NCBI GenBank assembly: GCA_003049485.1
Contig: PYST01000534.1
Location: 1-17,212, forward strand
Length of the DNA: 17,212 nt
Direction of reading: 5' to 3'
DNA from: Ophioceras dolichostomum
Lineage: Eukaryota; Ascomycota; Sordariomycetes; Magnaporthales; Ophioceraceae
Shown: one piece after another, positions 1 to 8,311 of the stretch
How the letters are laid out: every line of letters begins with the position of its first letter
Position numbering within the stretch: the first letter of the stretch is position 1
Made by a program: the position numbers and the translations under genes
Notes under the pieces: model-generated
What the model was told of the DNA's origin: nothing
Databases searched by the model: none
The model's input: only the letters and a program-made list of their open reading frames with translations

Positions 1-358
1 TTACACCTTCCACGTTTTCCAATTCCGTAGCTTGCCTTTGCTAAGGCACAACACATGTTCAATCTATACCATACGTTGTGCCCATGACACCCCTCTTGGA
101 AGCGATTCCGAGATTTCTGATGAGGAGTAACACTGGTACTTCAACCTTCAACGCGGCCTAAGCCGCCAGACGAACCCTCCGTGCGCCTGAAGGCGCGGGG
201 TCGCGTCAACGAACCCCCATTATCCCCTGCAGGGCTTGAGCCCGTACCCAGCCAGGCACGATTCGCCTCTGTCTCCCCTCTGTCCATTTATGTATATTAG
301 CGAGATAGAACGCGCGCCGAGATACCCCCCGGGAGGTTGCTAACGGCCGGCTGTCGAA

Positions 359-375
359 GCCGGGCCGAGCCCGGC
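359..375 (+). other. GC-rich hairpin before LINE tail
   Basis: GCCGGGC and GCCCGGC form a perfect 7-bp stem with a CGA loop, directly followed by GTTAAAT and the (CTA)n tail. It occupies the same relative place as the GAAAGCGC/GCGCTTTC hairpin near 16.76 kb. Hairpins at LINE 3' ends are known in several families to be bound by the element's own reverse transcriptase; that role here is inference. Confidence 0.5.
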
Positions 376-383
376 GTTAAATC

Positions 384-412
384 CTACTACTACTACTACT
401 ACTACTACTACT
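384..412 (+). repeat. (CTA)n trinucleotide tract
   Basis: About 9.7 units of CTA/TAC. It lies exactly between the LINE-like 3' end on the left and the first recognisable reverse transcriptase codons on the right, so it reads best as the tail of the upstream element and the junction between two elements. Translated, it gives the run of tyrosines in the long frame that crosses it; that stretch is not protein. Confidence 0.8.
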
Positions 413-2375
413 GGCCATTAAACCTCGTCAAATGGGTCGGGTCCTTCACGTCTGACAGGAAGATCACGGTCCGCTTGGAAGATGCTACAACAGGGCCCTT
501 CCAACCGGAATGCGAACTCCCGCAAGGCTCACCTGCCGCCCCAATCCTCTTCATGCTTTATATAGTGTCGGCACTAGGCCCCTCTACCCGCTTCTGCTAC
601 GCAGACGACATTCGGATTTGCAACACTGGGCCTTCCCCCGAAGCATGCGTTAAGAAGGCGGCCGAGGAGATCGAAGCGATCCTCCACTGGGGCGAGGAAA
701 ACAGCGTCACATTTGACCCAGAGAAAAGCGAGTTAATGCACTTCTCCTGCAGGAAGAATTCCTCGACCCCGCTCATCGTTACGGGGAGGCTCACAATCGC
801 CCAAACACCAGACCCGGCACTCCGATGGCTTGGAGTCTGGTTCGATAAAAAGCTCCGTTTCGGCCCACATGTGAAATACCGGACAACGCAGGCTGAGAAA
901 GTAGTCAGACACCTCCGGAGTTTCTCTAACACCTGCCACGGCCCTCCGGCAGCCGCTCTACGACAAGCAGTTATCACTGTTATACTCCCAATTCTGTTCT
1001 ATGAAGCAGAAGTCTGGTACGCGGGCCGTACCAAACCGGACTGCAGCAGGGCTCGGCGACCAATAGGCACCCGCCAGGGGCACCTCCTCGACATAACCGA
1101 CAGGGTGATCAAAAGCTCCCTAAGAGCGGTCCTCCCCGTTTGGAAAACGACTCCAACCGCCGCATTTCATCGAGAAGCAGCCATCCCCCCGGCAGGAGTC
1201 CTCTTAGAGGGAATCAGAGCCCGCTTCGCAGCGCGAATCCAAACGGTAGACCCAGGCCACCCCCTAGTCCACCGCGCACGCTACACCCCGGCGAGACGGA
1301 ACACCAGCCATGGCATTAGAGATGCGGACCGCCCAGACTGCCTCCAAACGAACCTGCAACGCGCCGCCAGGCTCCTCCCGGAAGCCCAACGGCCTCTGCT
1401 CCTACTCCAGAAACGATACCCGGCCGAACCCAAACCGTTCGTCACCAATTGGAAGAAGGCAGCGCAAAGGCCTTTACGAAATGGGCTGAGGTGCTGCCTC
1501 CGAACGAGGCCATCGTATACTCTGACGGGTCTAAGAACGGGAAAGCAGTTGGGTACGGATACGTCATCGTCAGGGACAAAACCAACATCGGCCAAGGCCA
1601 AAGGAGACTCCCAGAACCAGCCGAGGTGTTTGACGGAGAGGCAGTCGGGGCATGGCAGGGCCTAAAGCACGCGCTCCGGCTCACTACAGCCCCCATAGTC
1701 CACGTTTGCCTGGACAACAGCTCCGTCGGTGCAGCCTTAAAAGGATACCCAGCAGATAGCTCACAAGAGGCTTTCCGACTCTTCCAAGCTTCCGGAGAAA
1801 GCCGCGAGATCCGGGTAAAGTTGGTACCCGGCCACGAAGGGGTGGCAGGAAACGAGGCGGCCGACCAACTGGCCAAGGAAGAGACCAAGCTATCCAGGCC
1901 CCCAAAAGAGGCCCCAACGGTCGCAGGGGTTAAAGGAATGGCCAGAAAGCTCAGGAGGAACGCCTGGAACGACTGGTGGAAGGAAGGGACCACCAATCGG
2001 TATAAGGAACTAGGGCTCACGGAGGTGCACACCTCCTGCCCCCCAGCACTCTCCCTCCCACGCCGCACCCTCCACCAGCTTATCGCTGCCCGGACCGGCC
2101 ACGGAGACTTTCAGTGGCACCATGAGAAGTTCGACCACTCCGAAAACTCCCCCTGCTCTTGCGGGGAAGACCGAACCCCAGCGCCCATAGTATATTGCCG
2201 TAAGGCACGCCAGCTCCATACTTCCTGGCCTAAGGCCGACCCGGCTCCTGAGAGCAACTGATACGAATACTGGAAACGCTTAATCCAGAAACTGGAGCTG
2301 TTTGAGCGCTTCACTAAAACGACCAAATTCTTCACAGAGATATGCCCCTGGAAGAAGGCGCCAATAAGCACATAA
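413..2375 (+). pseudogene. LINE RT-RNase H ORF remnant, frameshifted
   Basis: The first part, in one frame up to about 1450, contains RT block 4 (LPQGSPAAP) and the catalytic YADD (599-610), followed by the LGVWFDKKL region typical of LINE RTs. A frameshift between about 1440 and 1475 moves the coding frame. The second part has a full set of RNase H catalytic residues: D in SDGS, E in DGEA, D in CLDNS, and H and D in GHEGVAGNEAADQ. Near the C-terminus is CSCGEDRTPAPIVYC; the other copy near 17.1 kb has CSCG..TPRHMVWC, so the zinc-knuckle His is lost here. An in-frame TGA at 2259-2261 matches an Arg codon (CGC) in the other copy, consistent with CGA to TGA. The frame then continues, still recognisable (YEYWKRLIQ...ICPWK), to TAA at 2373-2375. 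No promoter or start codon exists, so this is a dead copy. Confidence 0.85.
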
Positions 2376-2469
2376 ACCAAATAATAACCATCCACCACCC
2401 GCAAAAGGCTCAAGGACCTCTAAGCGGCTGACTTTCCGGACGCGGCACACCAGTATCGCTCGCTCCCAC

Positions 2470-2737
2470 GACAACCAACCGTCTCCTTCTTCAAGGACAG
2501 ATATAGCATTAAAACGCCCACAGCAGCCGCCACAGACGGAAGCAACGAAACGCCGAGCGCCAGCCCCGAGCTAATAGGGGGGCGGGAATGCGGCTTGAAG
2601 AANTGACAACCAACCATCTCCTTCTTCAAGGACAGATATAGCATTAAAACGCCCACAGCAGCCGCCACAAACGGAAGCAACGAAACGCCGAGCGCCAGCC
2701 CCGAGCTAATAGGGGGGCGGGAATGCGGCTTGAAGAA
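2470..2737 (+). repeat. 133-bp direct tandem duplication, N at junction
   Basis: Unit 1 is 2470-2602 and unit 2 is 2605-2737. The units differ at only two positions that I can see, both G in unit 1 and A in unit 2. They are separated by NT, and the N at 2603 is the only ambiguous base in the window. The repeat lies in the LINE 3' UTR. It may be a real 3' UTR repeat or a failed merge of two contig ends. Confidence 0.9.
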
Positions 2738-2931
2738 CACGTACGCAATGGGGCGCCACGCCCCAGAGCATGATATGCGAGCTATTCCTCGTTCTGTGCT
2801 TGTGTTTCCTCTCTTCAACCTCACATTCAAGCACTAGTTCCTTGTATATAGTCGCTCGGTAGTCGCTAGCACGTCTTATGCCCCTCGGGAGGCAGGGATC
2901 TCGGGCAGATTCCGACTTCAGACGTTAAATA

Positions 2932-2968
<37 letters not shown>
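2932..2968 (+). repeat. (CAT)n LINE tail
   Basis: About twelve CAT/ATC units immediately follow AGACGTTAAATA, the conserved end of the LINE 3' UTR. The two minus-strand copies end in the same repeat (seen as GATGATG on the plus strand), which identifies it as the element's own tail and not a chance microsatellite. Confidence 0.9.
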
Positions 2969-3602
2969 TTCCAGAAGGAGCGCACCTAGCTAATACACAA
3001 CGCTCTCTCTTTTCTTTTGTACGTGGCTATTCTACGCGTCACAACCGGGACCGGCCACCGCAGATAGCTAGCGCTCCAGGCTGCGTCTCCTCCGCAACGT
3101 AAGCCCGCATTGATGCAGCTTGTTGGACGATCAACAATTCGGGCGCGTGCATGCACGCTTGCTTGTACTCCTCCTCGGAGTTCCAAGCGCATATAGACTG
3201 AGCGAGGCGCTCAAATCACCGCGAAATCCAACCCGCACCCCATGCAACACATCGCCGGATGCCTCACAGATGCCCCAGGAACACACACCACCCCATGCGT
3301 GGAAATTGGAGTCCAAAACAACCAAGAGCTATAGGCAGGATGCGCTGGGGTATATTAATAGCCTACCTCGTCCTTGCAAAAACACCCCAAATTAAATCGA
3401 AAAGTCTTGTCGAGTCCTCCCCTTCTCTCTTTGATAAGCCATAGCTCAATGTATATTGCTCCCCTCCATTAGTCCGGATGAGTTCCTCCCACCTGGAGGT
3501 TGTGGATCGCGCCTGTGGCTTCCAAGCCGACGAACTATTACCACTCCCGACATTCACGGTCAACAGTAACCCTTAAGCACCCCATCTTTCCTACGTACGC
3601 AG
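2969..3602. other. Gene-free stretch between LINE and kinase relic
   Basis: Short frames occur on both strands, but none shows a recognisable domain, compositional bias or splice-compatible continuation. The region may include the lost 5' part of the kinase relic that follows. A possible intron acceptor (TACGCAG) ends at 3602. Confidence 0.5.
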
Positions 3603-3964
3603 CAACCGAAAGGTATCCGGCTAGCGAAGAGAAGTACCAAACAATCTATGCTTTGCTAGACAAGTACTCCGTCACCAACACCGATGAGGAGGCAAAACGG
3701 TTCATGCCATCTGCGGACCTCAGGCGCATTATGACCCAAGACCGCATCCGGCGAGCGCTGCTTGACGAGTGTAGGGTCCGTGACGAGCCTCGGCTTCTCG
3801 AGCAACTGTGCTCGACGGTTGCACCCCCAGGACTCCTTCACAATTTCGAGCCATATCGGGTAGAGCCTCGTGATCGGCCGCATGACAAGCTGGGAAACAT
3901 CGCAATCCTCGCGATTACTCTTTCTGTGCTCCCACCAATGCCCAAGAATGGCGAAAAGGGATCA
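3603..3964 (+). pseudogene. Truncated N-terminal domain of kinase-family paralogue
   Basis: The translated segment at about 3641-3928 aligns with the N-terminal domains of kinases A and B. Matches include RFMPSADLRRIM against YFLPYKHLASEM in A and LFLPIGELDKIV in B; RIRRALLDECRVRDEPRLLEQL against RVRRALRDEFDIHDENKLNEL in A; and NFEPYR against TYEPFR in A. Similarity stops near 3930, where A and B continue into QDFVE/LDLIEE, the QW-L-AP-F motif, the glycine loop and the kinase domain. None of these follows. The frame itself stays open to 4180, but the rest looks random and runs antisense into the last exon of the CorA-like gene. The upstream end is uncertain: the frame is open from 3500 and a possible acceptor lies at 3601-3602. 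I read it as a partial duplicate or decayed third copy. A short stand-alone gene cannot be excluded. Confidence 0.65.
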
Positions 3965-4045
3965 CTCGCTACGGATTCTAGCAAGCGATATCCTGTCTAC
4001 AAGCGTGTGGCGGGCTCCTTGAATCAAGCTCCGTCCACCTCTGCC

Positions 4046-6257
4046 TTACCTTTCTATTATTTCTACTCCTCCTTCACTTTCTGTTACAGCATCCCTTGTC
4101 TCCGCTCTTGCAGCCAGCAAAGCCTCAAGCCCCTTCTCGCTCCCTGCCTCCTCGTCCGGCTGGGTGCGTTTCCGATTTGACCGCCATATTACGAAGTAAT
4201 ACCATGCGAAGACAGTGACAAACGTGACAAGTAGCCCCATGAGGACGTAGATCCATATCCACTTCGAGACGAGGCTGCCGCCGTCGTCGTTCCAGTTGAA
4301 GAACGTCATACTGAAGACGCTCTGTAATGTTTATTTAGTTTTGTTTTTGTGGTTCCAAGTCAGTTAAAAGGGGTTCCAGAGTCGTAAGTTGATGGGGACT
4401 CAACCACACAAAGTCGAGCCTGCCCCTACCGCAAAGACAGGGAGCTAACTTACCGCCAAAAACGTCCCAGGGAGGAAAACCATTGTCAGCAGGGCGATAG
4501 ACCGCATGTGCTTCGAGTCTCGCTTGGTAGCGATGGCTATCTCGACGTTCGTTTCTCCTTGGGCCTTCAGAGAGAGAGATAGTATAGGGTCATTTTTGAG
4601 CTGTTAGCATCATGGCGTACTAGTCCCCAGCCGACATGGCTCCATGGTCAGGAGATGACAGTTTTCCAACCTACCCACTGAGTCGCCATCGCCATGCCTT
4701 CTACCCGCATGGTGCAGTCCCTGATCCAATCGGCGTATTCGTCCCTAATAGTCGCTATACGCGACTGAATTTTGCGGCCAGCCACCTCGGCGATAGCACC
4801 AGCGTCAAGCTGCACGTCGAGTTTCTCCTCATGCTTGCCGCGCCGGAGCACCGCATCGCCCTCGAGCCGACTAGTCGCCATAGATGCGCTGACGACACCC
4901 TCCAGCTCAGCAGCGGCCTGCGCCATCCGTGCCAGATGCGTGCCACCCCAGCTCTCTAGTCCGTTTCGTAGGTACGCCGTATCGAGCCAGGCTGTCCGCT
5001 TGGCGATATTCCGTTGCTCGGCCTCCTCGTCCTGCCCCCACCAGTCACCCCCACCGCGGTCGGTGGGCACGTTCAGCTCGAAAATACATGTCTCCAGCTT
5101 GGCGACACTGGCACGCACGAGCCGCATGTGGCGGTCTCGCTCCAGCTCCGCGAATATACCGGGCATCAGCAGCGGGTGCACTGACTCCGCCCTCACGCGC
5201 GAGAGCCTCCGGATGATGTCCTTCTCAATCGTGAAGGGACAGCCATAGAGAATAGCGAACGTCAGTCCCCGGTGCGGGAAATACGTCACTGAAAGTGCCA
5301 GATCCATGTCCCACGCATTGGAGGAGCGACAATTGTACACTGTCTCGTTGCTTCCATGGCGTTAGAAATTCAGAGGCTCCCACTCGCCCCGCAAACAACA
5401 AGCAACGAGGGGAAACAGAACGACTCGTACAGAACGTCGGGACTGACCATACGCTGGCTGCTCGGCCATCTCAACCATGTCAGCGGAGAACACGGGCACG
5501 TCGCTGCGACTGATGGCCCTTGCGATCGAACCGTGTGTGTGGAAGGAGCAGGTGACCCGTCTGAACGTCTCAGACCCAAACGGCAGCATCCTGACCCCCC
5601 GACCCCCACCGCCAAGTGCGGTCGCTTGGGCGACATCCGTTGTAGGGGCAGGGCGGGCAGGGGCGACAGGCCCGGCGTGCTCCAAAAATGGTAAGAATGT
5701 CCCGGCTCTTGTCTTCTCGTTAGACTTGGGAACCTCCTGCATGACCATTCTTTCCCAGTCCATCGACGAGACTTTGCTGACTCCCCGTATCGCGGGCTCG
5801 CCGATTCGCTTGGTGATTCTGCGCGGGTAATTATCAGTAGGTATCTAATTCGGCGACGGGAAACGAATGGAGATCGGAGGTGCTCACAGAAGGATGAGGC
5901 CGGAGTCACCATTGCTCTCGATCGATGGGAGTTCCTACACGGGGTGATCTCATCTCAGTAAACCGTCTAGTAATATCCAGGGCGCGTCAATTCCCTAGCC
6001 GTCCTCACCTCTTCGAAAAATTCCCGCCATTTATCGTGGTCGTCGGATCTGAGTGATGAAATCTCACTCTCGAACTAATTTTGTGCATCGCGTCCATTTC
6101 AGCCATCGAAGTCCCCGAACACGTCCACGTGTCATCGTCGCCTACCGACCTGATTGCTTTCCAACAGCTGCACAATCGTGCTTTCCCCTTGGCCGTATTT
6201 GAACACCTTATCCCGATCGTCCTCGCTGAGGCCTATTTCATCATTAGTCCAGTCCAT
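4046..6257 (-). CDS. CorA-like membrane protein, 7 exons, 547 aa
   Basis: Proposed CDS: complement(4046..4321, 4454..4564, 4675..5339, 5448..5818, 5888..5934, 6009..6074, 6150..6257). All seven exons join in frame, and the introns are 69-132 bp. Donors are GTCGGT, GTGAGG, GTGAGC, GTCAGT, GTAGGT and GTAAGT; CTAAC- or CTGAT-type branch sites are visible in several. The C-terminal half is the recognisable part: a long soluble region with LLMPGIFAELERDRHMRL and WLDTAYLRNGLESW, then MATQWAQGETNVEIAIATKRD, TM1 (about residues 440-460, RSIALLTMVFLPGTFLA), the loop SMTFFNW and TM2 (about 477-502). This is the layout of fungal CorA-like proteins, relatives of Mg2+ channels, in which the GMN signature after TM1 is degenerate (here SMT). 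A charged cytoplasmic-type tail of about 45 residues follows. Ion transport is plausible but unproven. Exons 4-7 are well supported. Exons 1-3 rest on frame and splice motifs, with a good-context ATG at 6257. The gene converges on the kinase relic. Confidence 0.8.
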
Positions 6258-7356
6258 GTTCGCAAGCCGTTTTCTTTCAGGTTTGAGATGGGAATATTCG
6301 CAAAAACAAAGGGGCAAACCGGTGCACGCGCTGAAGAAGGGTTGATGGGTCCTAAGCACTGCCTCCGCCAAGTGGCGCCGTGGCGCAGCCCAGCCCTCCC
6401 AGCTAAAAGAGCTTTGGAGCCCACAGCCAGGGCGGAAGATATCGCCCGATTCCACAGACAAGGAAGATTGACAGGCAAAAATGCCAAAAACACAATTGCA
6501 TAGATGAGTAGAAAATTACGCATCGGGTCAATAAATGTCTTTTGAACGCTGATTCTTCACCTCGCCTGCGAATCATAAGTACTCTTCACCTCGCATCTGA
6601 ATCCCAGGGGTTTTTCGCCTCGCCTCCGAATCATAAGTGGAAAATCTTCCAGCGAACCGCTGTATGTGAGGCGGAATGTCGGGCATTCCAGTGGATGTTC
6701 CGCACTTGGGCTCTTGGATGGTGTGACATGTGACACACTGCCCACCATGAGATTGCACACGTCTTATCGTGATCACTTATCGAGATCCAATTGATCTATT
6801 TGAGGCAAGTCGGTCGTATCCCGCAAAGCACAATGCGCCTGTGAAATATCTACCTACCTTGCAACAGGTTTACGACCGGAGGAAAATCTGCATCATCACT
6901 TTTTTCGCTTCTCCTGGAAGGTCCACTCGGCGGGTGACGACAGTCGCCCCGAGAGGGGCGAGGACCCACGATGCCCGCAAGGTCGATGCCAATGAGCTTC
7001 CTTTATGGAGGTTTTGTCATATACCTACTACCCACATCGAGCGGTGAATCGGCCGTAAGCTTTGCTCACAGGTTGCCACTGCACAAGCACGAGACACTGA
7101 TCGGCATCTTGGAAACGCCCCCAGCGAAACCGGGCCGGTCTGGAATATATCTACCGACATTTCCGCCGGCCACTCTCTCGATTGCTGAGACCAACTCCAG
7201 TTCATCATCACCGTCTTTGCTCTCCCCGCCGCGGTGCGTGTGTCGCAGAGCCTCCTGTGTACAACATATGTCCGTCTTGTTGATAGGTCGACGAGATCTC
7301 CCGCAGACCGATCCGATCGACCACCGCCTCCAGCTCCGCAGCCCCCGCCGCTGGGG
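6258..7356. other. Intergenic, divergent promoters of CorA-like and small protein 1 genes
   Basis: The CorA-like gene (-) and small protein 1 gene (+) diverge from this 1.1-kb stretch, so it should hold both promoters. A short imperfect tandem repeat is at 6554-6640. The remaining frames show no domain, and I see no tRNA or other gene. Confidence 0.6.
6554..6640 (+). repeat. Three imperfect ~29-bp tandem units
   Basis: Three consecutive units share the pattern CTTC(A/G)CCTCGC....GAATC. The first and third both continue as CGAATCATAAGT, while the middle one has diverged (CATCTGAATCCCAG). It lies about 300 bp upstream of the CorA-like gene start, in the presumed divergent promoter region. A regulatory role is possible but not shown. 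Confidence 0.65.
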
Positions 7357-7710
7357 ATGTCCGCCCCCAAATCCCGCGATAAATCCCGCCCCAAGTCCGA
7401 AAAAGCGGCTCAGCGACCCAAGACGGTCATCATCGAGGCTCGCTACGTTGATGACCAGCCGCTCCAGGCCTTCCTGGCTGCGCTCTTCGGCGTGGGCAAG
7501 TGCGAGGTCACAGTAAGCTTCAATTGAGTTTCGGGTCTTTTTGTGGAGGCACTCCACATCGGTTGGCAAAGCAGAGAACAAAGTGGTGGTGGTTGGCCGC
7601 GGCTGCCATCATCAGTCCAGGGATCCCATGATTGCTAACCGACCTTATTGAGTGGGCACGAGGTCATTACCAATGCCTCCTTCCAAGAGGTCTGAGGAAG
7701 GTAGGCTGAT

Positions 7711-7764
<54 letters not shown>

Positions 7765-7885
7765 TCCTCTTCGATTGTATCAATCATGTGTTGGTTGTCG
7801 CCTGAGAATCGCTGACTCGTTGACACAGAAAGAAGTCGATCTCCTTTGCCAGTACGTTGAACTCGAACGCTACAGCGAAGCGTAG
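7357..7885 (+). CDS. Small protein 1 (86 aa), paralogue of small protein 2
   Basis: Proposed CDS: join(7357..7512, 7653..7700, 7829..7885). Both introns are phase 0: 140 bp with donor GTAAGC and branch GCTAAC (7634-7639), and 128 bp with donor GTAGGC and branch GCTGAC (7811-7816). The protein starts with a basic, Lys/Arg/Ser-rich stretch (residues 1-20). A compact segment follows: KTVIIEARYVDDQPLQAFLA, LFGVGKCEVT, GHYQCLLPRGLRKKEVDLL and a C-terminal helix-like end. It aligns along its length with small protein 2 at 11.5-11.8 kb, and its second intron falls at the same place as the single intron there. No signal peptide or membrane segment is visible, and I do not recognise the family. The ATG is the first of this exon; the frame is open further upstream, so a longer N-terminus is possible. 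It is followed tail-to-tail by kinase A. Confidence 0.75.
7712..7760 (+). repeat. (CT)n microsatellite inside intron 2
   Basis: About 24 CT units lie just downstream of the donor site of the second intron of the small protein 1 gene. The tract forms an extended pyrimidine run in the transcript. Length variation between strains is likely. An effect on splicing is speculative. Confidence 0.95.
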
Positions 7886-8311
7886 CAGGAGCTGGGCCCT
7901 ACCGAGTCGGCGTCGTGCAACATAGCGGAATCGGATACGAACGGCGAAACATGCCTGTGCGATGATTTGCGGAAGCCTTACCGTCTTCAGCTCGTCAGCA
8001 GTTGATGACTGCTCTTGTTGCAGACGGTGTCAAAATGTCGTGCGGAGTGGTGCCATCACCTGACATTCCGTCATCGCTCGGAGCATCACATCTTCGTCAG
8101 GGGTGAGACAACACGCAAGATGGAAGGAGTGCTGTTGCTTGGTCAGCGAAGTGGAGCCCCAGTTATGCATCTGTCCATCCGATTTTGCTTTTTAGCTGCC
8201 TAGTACCCAGATTAATGACATACCCTAAGATAGAACGCAAAGCGCCACAATCAGCAAACAGATGCTGAAGCTCATCTCCCCTAGCCCTCCCGTCAGCCCG
8301 ACTGCACATTC
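7886..8311. other. Convergent intergenic region, no gene seen
   Basis: The 3' ends of the small protein 1 gene (+) and kinase A (-) face each other here. A short open frame at 8015-8203 shows no recognisable feature. Both 3' UTRs and polyadenylation sites should lie in this stretch. Confidence 0.6.

Larger units (their letters stand above)
1..412 (+). mobile_element. Probable 3' end of a LINE (non-LTR retrotransposon)
   Basis: There is no convincing coding sequence here. The right end resembles the 3' ends of the other LINE copies in the window: a CCCGGGAGG block (about 328-336), a GC-rich perfect hairpin at 359-375, then GCGTTAAAT and a trinucleotide tail (384-412). The other copies show CCC..GGGAGG, a hairpin or its remnant, ACGTTAAA and a (TCA)n tail in the same order. 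The tail unit differs (CTA rather than TCA), and the upstream part is only loosely similar to bases 2740-2880, so this would be a different subfamily. The left limit is unknown and may lie outside the window. Bases 1-300 show nothing else recognisable. Confidence 0.45.
413..2968 (+). mobile_element. 5'-truncated Tad-like LINE copy
   Basis: The element starts abruptly inside the reverse transcriptase palm, so the endonuclease and RT blocks 0-3 are missing, as expected from incomplete target-primed reverse transcription. It then carries the RT thumb region, an RNase H domain, a C-terminal Cys-rich motif, a 3' UTR of about 590 bp and a (CAT)n tail. The combination of RT and RNase H in a fungal LINE points to the Tad group. 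The terminal block around 2862-2931 shares GGTAGTCGCTAGCACGTCTT, CCC..GGGAGG and AGACGTTAAA with the two minus-strand copies near 16.3 and 16.8 kb, so all three belong to one family. I could not identify a target-site duplication. Confidence 0.85.

Noticed and set aside
337..412. Start of a long open frame with a run of nine tyrosines
   Set aside because: The tyrosines come from the (CTA)n tract, which is the tail of the upstream LINE; protein similarity to RT begins only after 412.
2420..2830. 136-codon minus-strand frame with an internal protein repeat
   Set aside because: It is created by the 133-bp duplication and crosses the N; antisense to the LINE 3' UTR, with no independent support.
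2932..2968. Short regular repeats that might suggest a CRISPR-like array
   Set aside because: Simple trinucleotide repeat with no spacers, explained as the LINE tail; the host is eukaryotic.
4772..5248. 158-codon plus-strand frame, Ser/Arg-rich
   Set aside because: Antisense shadow of exon 5 of the CorA-like gene; composition follows from the opposite-strand codons.
5970..6008. Extension of CorA-like exon 2 to a TAG near 5970 as the end of a separate gene
   Set aside because: The frame does run on (VRTARELTRPGYY then stop), but splicing at GTGAGG gives a seven-exon frame that continues into the recognised protein. Not fully excluded without transcripts.
6569..6640. Possible protein-coding repeat in the 6.5-6.7 kb frames
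   Set aside because: Both strands give short frames across the tandem units with no conservation of frame between units (unit lengths are not multiples of three).
7652..7885. 77-codon plus-strand frame with a Leu-Ser repeat
   Set aside because: It reads through intron 2 and its (CT)n tract. The spliced model in another frame for exon 2 matches small protein 2 and has good splice sites.
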